Shown here piece after piece: positions 13,678-25,495 of a stretch of 64,000 bases of DNA. This DNA comes from Anas platyrhynchos (Eukaryota > Chordata > Aves > Anseriformes > Anatidae): NCBI RefSeq assembly GCF_047663525.1, contig NC_092613.1:3063501-3127500 (forward strand), read 5' to 3'. A model generated the notes under the pieces. That model was given only the letters and a program-made list of their open reading frames with translations. It did no database searches and had not been told where the DNA came from. Within the stretch, counting starts at the first letter, position 1, and each line of letters opens with the position of its first letter. Both the position numbers and the translations under genes were made by a program.

Positions 13678-14516
13678 GCAGTGCCCTCTCGTGGCTGGAG
13701 CATCCTGCCCACTGCCCACTCTGCCACCCTGCCCACAGCCTTAAGCCCTGCGGAAGGCACTCCCCTGCCTGAGCATCCCCAGTCCGCATCTCTTCCCTGC
13801 AGCATCCTCCTCCTGTGGGAGGACGAGAGGATGCAAATGATCCTTGCAGAGCACTTTTCCTGCTGCCTGTTTTGCAATCCCACTGCTTCCTGGGGAGGAT
13901 CGCTTGTGGCCATGCCAGTGGCACCTCTCAGCACCCACAGCAGAGCATGGATTGACATACAGACAAGAAGACACACACTTTATGCAGCACTTGTATGTGG
14001 GTGCACAGCTACAGCAGCTCCTCACTGGGCAGAGAACAGAAGAACGGGGATAGGAGACACCACAGTGGGAACCAGCAGGGCAGGATTTGTGCAAGTGGGG
14101 TGAGTACAGGCCACCCATGGGATGAACTTTTGGGGTGACAGTAGTGGATCGCTCCTCTCCACAGGGCTTGGATCTGACCTTCAGCACCTCTTGGTCCCCA
14201 CCAGCACCAGCAGATGCTTAGAGGGAGACACATTAAGTCTAAAAAGAGCATCTTCTCCTATCTGTCCTCTGATGGGAGATACGCACACCATGTTCTCCAT
14301 CATCTGCATGGGAAACCAGTCACAGGACTGGTGGCTAAAAGGACATGCCCCATTATTCAGTGCAAAAGAGATACCAAGGTCACCTACCCACTTACCCCAA
14401 GTCAAAGGTAATCTGTCTGCAGGTGTTTGACATCTCCACTGGAGGTTTCTTTAACCTTCCCTTAGTCTTACTCTCTAAGTTCAGAAGTTTTCAACATTTG
14501 GCCCTATTTCTCTGCC

Positions 14517-14537
14517 TTTTTTTTTTTTTTTTTTTTT
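14517..14537. repeat. Poly-T run of 21
   Basis: Uninterrupted T21 following a pyrimidine-rich stretch. Confidence 0.95.
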
Positions 14538-17307
14538 AATGAGAATTTCCTTTCCCAAAGCTGGAGGAGGAAAGATACACTTTTGGGCAGATGGGAATGA
14601 CCTGGTTCAGACCTAAGGAAAATTAATCATTGGAGAGAAAATGAAATGAGTAGGAAAACTCATCACCTCTTCTTCATATTCTATGGAGTCACACGGGGAG
14701 CTCTGGTGTTTGTCAAAGCTGGCTTTCCATCAGCATCACAGATAAAGGCACTTATGGAAACCTATAGCCCTGCAGCAGCTCTACTTCTCACTGTGTTTGG
14801 AAGGAGTCAGAGGATGCAAGGATGCAGCTGAGTCCCCTCGGTTGCCCCCAGACAGCTCAGGGGAACACAGGGGCTCAGCTGATGCCTCTAATAAAGTCCT
14901 AGCCCCAGGGAGGGATGAGGGGTTTTATACAGAGGTGAACATAGGGAGTGAGAAGCGGGCTTGCAAGCAGGAGGGATTCCTTTCCAGAGATGAAAGCACT
15001 CATGCCTGGTTCAAAGGAGGTTATTGATTTCCTTTCTGCTCACTAATTTGGCTTGCCCTGTCCTTTTTGTTTGTGCAAGTAAAATAAAGCATCTGTGAGA
15101 GCCTTTTAACTGGAGTGGCTGGAGCAGCCGCTCGCCCCATGCCAGTCCTGCCCACCAAGGCGCACTGAAAGGCCATGGGTCCATTAGCTCTCCTGCAGCT
15201 AGTGGCAGCATGGCATGAAATATTCACAATCTCAATAAGCTCCAAAGCTCTCAAGAACTGAAGTTGTTTACTGTTTTTTGGTCAGGCAAAATGTGTTTTT
15301 TTCAATGAACAGTGCCAGGGCATTGCAACCACTGCCAGCTCCTCTCCAAACATAATATCCATGCTGATGGGGCATCTTTGGAGGCAAAGATGCTGCAGCT
15401 CAACAGTTTCAATCCAAAAAACCATTCAGAGTAGAATCCAAATGATTTTTTTTTTTTTAATAACCATGTATTTTATTATGGAAAGTACTTTGGAGAAATT
15501 CAGAGGGAGAATGCATTTAATGTTAACTTTCAGACAGGCAATACTGGCTGTCTTCCCTTGGGCCATGGTGCACTTTGCCAAAGACCAGGAGATCTTCACA
15601 GGATAGGGACACCTTCCCAGGGACCCAATCTTCCCATGGACAAGGAGATGTTCCAAGGTCCTGCAGAGCCCAACATCTCTGTTTGGTCTGTTCATCCTTT
15701 CCCGTGTTACCTCAGGCCATTCCTGACTTCCCCCCCATATCCCAAGATGAGGGTAGATGCTCCGACCTCTCTCATAATATTTCAGGATTCACCAGCAGCT
15801 ACAGAAGAGCAAAGAGTGCTCCACCTGTCTGTGACATGTTGCTTCCTGGCTGCCTTCATTTTCTGACACCAGTCCACAACACTGGGGCTGCTGACAGCTC
15901 TCTGTGTCTCCATTTGCCATAACATATTGATGCACAGGTTCTCAATGCTGGGGGCTCTGTATGAGAGCATGCACCCTGCTCTGATGGCCTCAACAGGCAG
16001 GAGGTGGGGCGCTTTCAGCCTGGGGAAGCCACTTACGCTTTTCACAGCTCCTAAAATGTCATGGGACACTTCCCTGTGGAGGCTCAGACCTGGTCAATGC
16101 CCTGCCCAACCTGCTCTGCTCAGGATTACGGGAGCCCAGTGATGCTCATGCATGTGGACAAGCCATGGTCCAGCTCAGCATGGCTGCTGAGGTCCCTCAA
16201 AGACCCTCTGACCTTGCAGAAGGTGTCTGGAGGTCCCCTGGAAGGACTCCACAGGGATATGCCATTGTCCAGGGATATGTGGAGGTGGTGGGACAGGGTC
16301 TGTGAGCTTCTCTCACTGCCCCCCAGGAGGGGTTTGGCTTAAGGCAATGTCGGGAAATGCCAGTCACACAGTGTGATGCTGGGGCTTGAATTTCACTGCC
16401 CTAGATGCGGTAAGAGCTGGGAATATCCCACCCTCTTGGTTTCATGTTCACTGATGCAGCCGTTGCCTTAAAACATCACCAAGCATTCCCAAACCCGCTG
16501 CATGGTGCAGTAAGGGAAAAAGGAAGAAATGGCCATTTTTTCTCTGTCTCCCATGCTTGAAGAAGGGCAGAAGAGGCTGGGGTATGTAGGTGATGGGGAA
16601 GGGTTTGCACAGAGAAAGACACCACTTTTTTTTTTCAAACGTGTACATACCAGTTATGGGAAGAGCTTAATTCACCCTCAACAGCAACCAGGCTTCCAGA
16701 AACCTCAGGAAGTTGTAGGAAGAGAGAAGTCCTGCTTTCAGCTGCCTTTGGGGCCACATGCTTCTCCTTTCCCTTCTGTTTGCTGTTTTCTTTAGAAAAA
16801 CTCTACCCTCTTTGCCCTTCCGTATGCAGCATCCCAAAGTCACTGCCAGTGCCTTCTTCCTCTCCAAACAAAGAGTTTTGTTTTGTTTGCAATCTTTTTG
16901 TAGAACATGCCATTCAGTAGCATTGAGATATTTTGTTCAAAATGAGCTAGGAGTAAATGTTTGAAAATTTTCAGGTTTTGTCTGTTTTTGGAGGGGAGCC
17001 TTATGGGGGAGGAATTTTTTTGTTGTTGTTTATGTGGTGTGGGCTGCCTTCAAACTGCACTTTTCCATAGATATAATGTCTGAAGAGCCCTTACCATAAT
17101 GGCAGGGGCTCCCCTGGGACTCAAGGCTACAAATCAAGCAGAGCTCTGCTTCCTGAAGGGACCTGGGCACCAGATCTCCTGGGACATACTCACACCAAGT
17201 GATCAGCCCAAATCACACAGGAATGCTCCAGCTGGAATGCTGCAGACAGAAATTGTCCCCAGTACTCTGATGCCCAGCCCTCTTACACTCAGCTAAAAGA
17301 CTTAAAC

Positions 17308-17428
17308 TTTTTTTTTTTTTTTTTTTAAGGGGTAAGTTTTTGAGTTAGGAAGGGTATAAATATAATTGAATAAAAGAAATAAAGAAATAATCCAGAAAAG
17401 ACTTTTTTTTTTTTTTTTTTTTTTTTTT
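17308..17428. repeat. Two poly-T runs 76 bp apart
   Basis: T19 at 17,308-17,326 and T26 at 17,403-17,428 flank a short AT-rich spacer. No SINE body is recognised next to them. Confidence 0.9.
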
Positions 17429-17429
17429 A

Positions 17430-17720
17430 CAATATTAATGCAAAGGTATCAGGCACCGAAATATTGAAATACATGTAAAACAGACAAGTGGGTGCAGTGT
17501 ATCAGCTTGCTGAATTCTCTGAAATGCTGGGTTACTTCTCAAATTGACAGCGTGGTGGAGAGAGGCGGGTGCAGACATACACATTATAATAATAGCTCCA
17601 CAATTAGGATAGTAAATCAGAGAGCACCACTCAATTCAGAGAAATTTGCCTGATTTGCTAGAGACGGGATTCAGTCTCTTTGTAAGGAGACAGTTCTGCT
17701 TATGTGAAAAATCCCACTGG
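17430..17720. promoter_or_regulatory. Candidate conserved non-coding element
   Basis: Non-repetitive, AT-leaning sequence with words such as attaatgcaaa (octamer-like) near its start and acaattagg (homeodomain-like). It lies 4.7 kb upstream of the KCNA2 coding start. Confidence 0.25.
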
Positions 17721-19029
17721 TTTTGCAAAACCTTTGCAAGGCAGCAGAAGGAATAACAAGTTATAAAATCAACTTCACTTGAATTGTTCAGCCTCAGTTT
17801 CTGCATATTGCATAAGTATTAGCCTTGGGCAAATCATTTTCTGGATTCAGCCTACCCTGCTATGACAGTTCTGCCATCAGAAAAGACTGAAACAATGCAC
17901 ACAAAATTTTAAAAACCTTCTTCCAGAGTAGCCTCATACCCAGCAGGATGCACACAATAAAAAAGCCCTTATGTACAAGGACAGTTCATGGCAGGAAGAG
18001 AAGGATTCCCTATTTTGCCATGGAATTAGAAATTCATTTTCAAAACTGGGATCTGGCTGGGAACAGGGAAGTATATCTTTGTTTCTGAAGGGTGAGAAGA
18101 GGTCAGGAGGGGCCTTGGGAGGAGCAGCGGATGATAGCATCCCCCTTGCACCCCAGTGATGCACCCAGTATCTGGCCCTGTTCCACCTGCTGCTCCTGGT
18201 GCCCCGGAGAACTAAAATCATATGGTTAGGCCCTCCATATCCCACATTTCTCTGACTGGCATCATTCTTAGCACTGATTTTCTTGGACTTTCAGGGTGAT
18301 CCAAGCATACCTCAGATTGGTGTTCCGGGGTGATCACCTCCAGCACTGGCAGGTGCTTGCAAATCTGGCTGCTGCATATGGGGATGGAATTTTTTCCATC
18401 AACTCCTCCAGTGCTTGTATTTGCTGGATGCCAGGCATTTTGTGGTACTTGTTGCTGCCCAAGTGCTCTCCTTGCATGGTAATGGTGGAGTGGTCCAAGC
18501 ATCTCCTTCATGCTTGGATCATTCTCATCTCTAATGCAGTGACTGAGCCGTGAGTCTTTTATGACAAGTTTGTATGTTGCCCATCTCCCTCCTTTAGGAA
18601 TGGAAGATGACTTCGTGTGCAGGGGGAAGGTCTGCAAATGTGAAGTGATATAAAATTACTGCTTTAAGGATGATGGAGAAGAGAATGAGGTTTCCAGGTG
18701 TGGGTGCACGGCTCATCCGAGGCTGTATGTCCCCCATGAGATGCTGTTCAAGCAGCTGGGCTGGAGCAGCTGAGGAGCCTTGCACATCGGGCAGCAATCC
18801 ATCTGCAACCCCAGCCAACAGCACCATGCACCCCTGAGTCTGATCCTGCCCCATCGCCTTCCCTAAAGGTGCATGGAGCTGCTGGTTCTCCAGTCCCAGA
18901 TCTCCCCAAGCAGATCCAGGCTATAACTGAGAACACAGCATGGATTGGAGCTGCACATCAGAGCAGCAGCATCGTGCACCCAGGGATATGATTATTTCCC
19001 AGTGGTTGAAATCTAGGTCTCTTGCTTGG

Positions 19030-19150
19030 GAGGAGGGAGGGGGGGGAGAGATGCTCATATTAATCTTATGAATATTCATTGAGAAGCTCTGCTGCCTTTG
19101 GAGGTTTGTTCCTGGGAGCCTGGGGCAAGTTTCAGGGCCAGTGGCGCAGG
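19030..19150 (+). promoter_or_regulatory. Candidate KCNA2 distal promoter with a POU-like palindrome
   Basis: A purine-rich run is followed by an AT-rich patch containing the perfect 12-bp palindrome atgaatattcat (19,068-19,079). About 70 bp later the sequence becomes GC-richer with several GCG-containing words. This is the nearest candidate start region upstream of a good splice donor (19,227). The palindrome resembles dimeric POU/octamer-family sites. The promoter role is inferred from layout only; there is no canonical TATA box, and the start site cannot be fixed from sequence. Confidence 0.3.
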
Positions 19151-19226
19151 TGAGGGTGCTGTCAGCGGAGCGGAGCAGAGCGCGGCTGCTTGTGCATTCG
19201 CTGCATGCCTGACTGCAGAGCCAATT
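19090..19226 (+). other. KCNA2: Candidate non-coding 5'UTR exon of KCNA2 (start uncertain)
   Basis: A strong donor (gtaagt) starts at 19,227, and an alternative donor (cag/gtgagg) lies at 19,150. The sequence between the palindromic promoter candidate and these donors is moderately CpG-rich. Kv1 genes typically have spliced non-coding leader exons before the single coding exon. No coding potential is claimed. RNA evidence would be needed to confirm use. Confidence 0.25.
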
Positions 19227-20392
19227 GTAAGTTGGTGCCTTTTTCTCCCCCTCCCTCCCCCTCCCCTTCCTCCCCGTTGTCCCTGCTTAAATAGCAGCTT
19301 GCCACAAACTGTGAAAATGGAGGCTTCATGTTTTCGGTTGCAAAAGGGAAAGCAAACATGACCTTGTCCTCGAGGACCTCTGACATCCAAAATCCCAACC
19401 CTCTGAAAGATGGCTCATGTCTGCAGTGATCCTGGGTTTGTGTATGCAGCAAAAAATTGGGGTCTTTTGGCAAATCTTCCTCTTCATCTCCTTCTTGCCC
19501 CTGCAGCCCCCAGATTTGCATGAAATAAGCTCAGAGATGCTTGGGAAGGTGGCAGAGGTGTTTGCCTCTTAGCAAAGGGAGTCAGGACAGCATGCAGTGG
19601 GGAGAAAGTAGCAGAAACAGCACTGGAATCTGTGATGTCAAGCTAGGTGATGCTGTAACCATCTCAGATAAGCACCAAGCACCACCGCTTGGGTTTGGGC
19701 TCAGAGAGCCCATACCTCATGCCAAATAAAAATCAACATGTTAAAAAATGAGAAAATGTCTGTACTGCTGAAGAAACTTGGATTGTTTTGGGCTGGGAGA
19801 GAATTTAGGGGCAGGAGAAAAATCGTATTAAAAAAAAATGATCAAGATTGGTTGATTTTTGGTGGGTTTGTGGCTGCCTGATATTTTGGCAGCAGCAGAC
19901 TCCTGGTGTATGCAGTGTTTTTGCATGGTGCTCAGAGGAGCCAGAGAAGGTCAAACCCAGCAGAACTTCAGAGTGAGCTGGTGGGGAGAAAATGCAGGAA
20001 AAGGAGAAAAACTGGGACAAATGCAAGCTCCTCTCCTCTGGGCCTGGCAGAAAAGGGTTAAGCGAAGCCATTGAATGCTGCAAGCCTTGTCAGGATTGTA
20101 CTATTTTTTCTAGTGCATAAAGAGAAGGGAGAGGAGGGTTCCACAGGAAGAGGAAATTTCCAAGAAAAGAGGGATCTGCAGCAATATCTGCACCTGGGGT
20201 GATAAAGAGAGAAACCAACAGGCATAAATGCCCCAGAGAAGAATGAAATCTTTGCCAAGAAGGCTCAGTTCACAGGGTTATTTTCCACCTGCCTCCCCTA
20301 CCCAGTTCTGTAATCCTGGCTCAAAGTAGACAAGTCGAGTTGGAGCTGAAGAAGGGAGGTTAGAGGATTTTTTCTTTGGGAGAGAAAAAACG

Positions 20393-20412
20393 AAAAAAAA
20401 AAAAAAAAAAAA
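20393..20412. repeat. Poly-A run of 20
   Basis: A20, just upstream of the CpG-rich block. Confidence 0.95.
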
Positions 20413-20499
20413 GGAAAATGAGAGTTTGGTTGGACAGCAAAGGCTGGAGCATCCCATGGTGTGAGGCAGTGCAGGATGATCTAATTTAGGACCAGGGAG

Positions 20500-21000
20500 G
20501 CTGATGAGCCGGCGCTGACCAGGGATCGGAGCCTCAGCATCCCCATGAGAAATTTTGCCCACCGGAGTCGAATTCCCAGGGGGGTGGGTCGGCCGGGGGC
20601 TGGGTTTCGGGAGGATGGGAAGGGGGCGGATGCGGGTCGTGCGGGTCCTATGACCGGAGATGCTTGGGGCTACTCGACTGCTACTGGGGGAACAGATGGT
20701 CTTGGGGGGGGACCAGACAGGGACCGGCAGGGGGCTTGGTCTCATAGATGACACCAGAGCATCCCCAACTACCCGGGAAGGTGGCGCGATGGCGTAGGGA
20801 CCACCAGTTCCTGGGTGCTCGGCGAGGCGTTGCAGAGCATCCTTCGTGGCCGGGGGCTGCGTCGCTCCCCCTCCACCCGCTGCCTCCTCCCCTGCGCTGG
20901 CATCGGCTCCCGCGGGCGGCCCGGCCCCGCCGCCTTGAGCCGGAGCGGAGGGGATGGGGCTCTGTTTTTTTCCACCTTGCCACTAGCGCGCTCTCACCCT
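20500..21000. promoter_or_regulatory. CpG-rich block upstream of KCNA2, possible CpG-island promoter
   Basis: This stretch has many CpGs (cgg, gcg, ccg words) compared with the CpG-poor flanks, with the densest part at about 20,540-20,990. It lies 1.4-1.9 kb upstream of the coding start and ends at a candidate splice acceptor (AG at 21,014-21,015). It could be an alternative promoter of KCNA2. Several open frames cross it on both strands, but these are expected in GC-rich DNA and resemble no known protein. Confidence 0.45.
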
Positions 21001-21015
21001 CATCTCGTGTTGCAG

Positions 21016-21522
21016 TGCAGGTTAGGGAGGCACTGGGAAAACAGCTCGCAGAGAGGAAAAAGGGCTGCCTGGAGGAGCCAGGGCTTTGCAGATGATCCTT
21101 CCAAGCCCCCCGGCAGCTTTATACCTTCTCACTGTTTTTTCCAGGCAATGCCACACCTCCTGAGGACACTGGGGACATCAGGTTTTGCTGAGCTTAGCAT
21201 CTTCTCAACGCCGTACTGAAGGCATCAGACAGACGCTCATCTGCCCTGAAGTGCAGACCTGCAACAGCTACTGAGAAGACTGTCCCTCTGTCTCTCTTTC
21301 TCTCTCTCTCTCTCCAGTCCAAACCATTACAAGACCTGACTTCCATCTGGGAATCTCACCCCTTTTATGTCCCTTCTCCTTTTCTACGATGACTCACCAT
21401 TATTTTTAACTTTGAAGAGAGAGGAAATTATGGGGATCTTGGAAGCCTCTATTTCTCTCTAGGATTTCCCCAGGGTCAGATAATCGGTCTTACTAAGAGG
21501 CACTAAGATTTGGCTTCTCCAG
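21016..21522 (+). other. KCNA2: Candidate KCNA2 5'UTR exon between a good acceptor and donor
   Basis: The left edge is a cytosine/thymine-rich tract ending ttgcag (AG at 21,014-21,015). The right edge is ctccag/gtaatg (donor GT at 21,523-21,524). The interval holds no long open frame in register with the gene. It includes a (TC)n run at 21,291-21,315. Splice-site quality is the only evidence. Confidence 0.25.
21291..21315. repeat. (TC)n microsatellite
   Basis: About 12 TC units within the candidate leader exon of KCNA2. In a transcript this would be a polypyrimidine tract. Confidence 0.9.
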
Positions 21523-22150
21523 GTAATGTGATTTGTTTTCTGTGTGCCATGGTGCTTTGCAGAGAATGACAGGAGCCGGGATGCCAGCGGTTGAGGAGGG
21601 GGACTGCAGTGGTCCGCGGGGCAGCTTGTACCGAAATTCAGGCAGCCGCAAAGCCCAGGTCAGCGGAGAGCAGGGCGGGCAGTGTGGCATCCCGTGGCTT
21701 TATGGCCAGGGCAGGAGGATGGGGAAGGTGCTGAACTTAAATCAGAGCCGTTAAGGCTTTCCTGGAGGGTAGTGCCGGGTTTTCTGCTATTGCATGGTTG
21801 AATGTTAACCCTTAGCTGCATGCCTGGAAATGAGCTCAGCCCGTGCTGCCTCTGCCGGGTGCCCTGCGGGTCCCCTTGCCAGTGTAGGGCTGGATGGGTT
21901 TTTCTTCCTTTCCTTCCCTTCCCTCTTTTTTTTTTTAATTTTATTTTTAATTATTTTTTTCTTTTTAGTCAAAAACGTTCTGTTTTGCCAATGACAGTTT
22001 TTCACACTCTTTGTGAATAGATGAAGGTTCCTCAGGTGTTTTCTCTCTTCCACCTAATTGGTTTAGAAGGGAGTTCTGAACTCTGTCCCAGAGAAGGCAA
22101 ATTAACCCCTTGAGGAAGGTGGTAGACATGCTAGCGCAGGGAGCTGCTCT

Positions 22151-22169
22151 CCCCCCCCCCCCCCCCCCC
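22151..22169 (+). repeat. Poly-C run (19 C) in the KCNA2 leader region
   Basis: An uninterrupted C19 lies 30 nt upstream of candidate acceptor A. On the opposite strand it is G19 and may fold into a G-quadruplex. The length is prone to slippage and sequencing error. Confidence 0.95.
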
Positions 22170-22170
22170 A

Positions 22171-22200
22171 ACTTTATTTCATCTCTCTCTTTCTCAGCAG
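22171..22200 (+). other. Candidate splice acceptor A (polypyrimidine tract ending cagcag)
   Basis: A pyrimidine-rich stretch (atctctctctttctcagcag) ends with AG at 22,199-22,200. It is the stronger polypyrimidine tract of two possible acceptors before the coding exon. Use of this site would give a leader of 175 nt before the ATG. Confidence 0.35.
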
Positions 22201-22274
22201 GGGCAATTTTCTTTCCTTTTTTATTTTCTTTTATTTTAACATCCCTTCGTTTTTCATGAAACACTTCCAAACCT

Positions 22275-22294
22275 ACGTACCTGTCCTTCTGCAG
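22275..22294 (+). other. Candidate splice acceptor B immediately 5' of the coding exon
   Basis: The sequence cctgtccttctgcag ends with AG at 22,293-22,294. It would leave an 81-nt leader without any ATG before the KCNA2 start. The choice between this acceptor and the one at 22,200 cannot be made from sequence. Confidence 0.4.
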
Positions 22295-22354
22295 GATAGT
22301 AGCTGTGCCCTGAGTCCGATCCCACCACCGGGCACTTGGAAGAGTTTAGCATAA

Positions 22355-23875
<1,521 letters not shown>

Positions 23876-24900
23876 TTGCTAAAACCTAGTAATGTATTTA
23901 AAGCTAAAGTGGAACAATTGCAGATATTGAGTGCTGCTCTGCATTGTAGTTAACACAGTATTTTCTACGGTGTATATTTGGTTCTGCATGGGAAGCAATA
24001 GCTATGTAAGTGACTTTTAACCTTTGATTTCCACACCGAATAAGTGTTTGTGAAAGCAAACAAAGAGAAAAAACAAACTAAACCATTTCGTTTCCCTTCT
24101 CCCATCCCAGGCTTGTGGGTTTCCAAAGGTGTGGAGTGGTTAGTCGAGCCAAGCACCGCTCCTGTTTGTGCAATAGCAGAGATGCAGGGTATGTTCCCTG
24201 GCTGGCTGGGAGCACGGCTGGGCACAGCTCTGTCCCCAGTGCTGGGTCACTGCCAGCTCCAGGCACAGGCAGCAGCAGGGAAATTTTGAGCAGGGCTGGG
24301 GAGGCCAGCATGCTGCCGGCCACCCCAATTATTTGAAGGCTTGGGTTTCTGCCTTGGGAATGCCAAGTGCGAACGCATCACCCGGGCTCGCGTTTCATAA
24401 CTGAAAATGCTGCATGCTGCAATAGTTTCAGCCACTGCAGTATGCCAGTGTGAGGATAATTAGTCTGACGGCGCATTATTTATTAAGTCTTAAGTTTTCT
24501 ATGCCAGGCATCAGGAGGGATGAGTAAATAAATCGAGCGCTTGGATTTTATTGATTTATTTAGATGACACTTCCATCACCACTGTTTCCAGGATCACCAA
24601 AGACACCTCCACTGACACATTGAAAATTAGTTGGAAAAAGCATCTTTTTTTATATATCTATATATAAAACTGGAGCAACTATGCTGTGGCCTATAATATA
24701 TTTATACTGCAGTGAAATTTAACCAGTAATACAGTACAGCTGCATGGGTATTTGTTGCATGAATCTGAATATTTAATACACACACAAATATATATTTTCT
24801 TAGTAGACTATACAGTATTCATGTTTATAGTGTTTATAGATACTCCGGTGGCTCAAAGGAAATTTATGGAAGCTAAAAAAATCTCTAATACGTTTAAAAC
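23876..24900 (+). other. KCNA2: KCNA2 3'UTR (proximal part, end uncertain)
   Basis: Sequence after the stop codon is AT-rich, with T-runs and AU-rich words. An AATAAA hexamer lies at 24,527-24,532. The interval 24,400-24,850 has the AT-rich, low-CpG look of a conserved vertebrate 3'UTR. Kv1 transcripts often have long 3'UTRs, so the true end may lie further downstream, possibly past the TG repeat at 25,183. Confidence 0.55.
24527..24532 (+). terminator. Candidate polyadenylation signal AATAAA for KCNA2
   Basis: This is a canonical hexamer 652 nt after the KCNA2 stop codon, followed by T-rich sequence (about 24,545-24,562). It is a plausible proximal poly(A) site; use is not proven. Confidence 0.35.
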
Positions 24901-25182
24901 TGGATGAGGAAAGCATGTGCTGACAACAGTTTGATAGATAACAAGGCAAAGCCTGAGTGTCCGAGCATCCAGCCACAAGAGCCGAGTACTGCAAGTGAGG
25001 GAAGGTGAGCTGAAAGTTAAACACCTGCACTCATTAGGGGGTGAGTAACTAGTCATTAATCGTGGTGTCATGAGCAGAAACCACAGCTGATCAGAGAGGG
25101 CACAGGGAGCAGGTGGAATAGCAGGTACTGGCTCTCCAGACTTGCTTGTTCAGCAATTTTCAGCCCTTTCCTATACAATTAT

Positions 25183-25204
25183 TGTGTGTCTGTGTGTGTG
25201 TGTA
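25183..25204. repeat. (TG)n microsatellite, imperfect
   Basis: A run of TG units with one interruption, followed by tatagata. Confidence 0.9.
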
Positions 25205-25449
25205 TAGATATTTAGAGAGCGACTATAGGGCCAACTCCTGAACAAAAGTGATCGCTCAGAGCATCAGGGCTTCCTGGCTCAGGGGCCACCAGACATGACC
25301 TGTCCTGGGGCATGTTTTGGGCTGGCAAACCCTTTTTCAACCATGTAGAGCCCTAGAGCTGGTGTTTTTTTCCCGTGTGGTGGAGGCTGCGCTGGATCCA
25401 AGCTCGCACTTCCAAGACTTTGCTTTTATTTTGCTTTCTCCCAGTTGTG

Positions 25450-25495
25450 TTTTTTTGTTGTTGTTGTTTGTTTGTTTGTTTGTTTGTTTGTTTTT
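25450..25495. repeat. (GTT)n/(GTTT)n microsatellite
   Basis: Three to four GTT units pass into about six GTTT units. Similar GTTT runs occur at 27,962-27,980 and 29,384-29,407. Confidence 0.95.

Larger units (their letters stand above)
1..19000. other. Intergenic flank upstream of KCNA2, no supported gene
   Basis: Open frames here are short (mostly under 150 codons), overlap on both strands and show no recognisable domain. Apart from the repeats and candidate elements listed separately, I see nothing that can be named. Small spliced exons of an unknown gene cannot be excluded by eye. Confidence 0.6.

Noticed and set aside
13301-13924. 207-codon minus-strand open frame
   Set aside because: It runs across the GC-rich minisatellite; periodic sequence lacking stops explains it, and no domain is seen.
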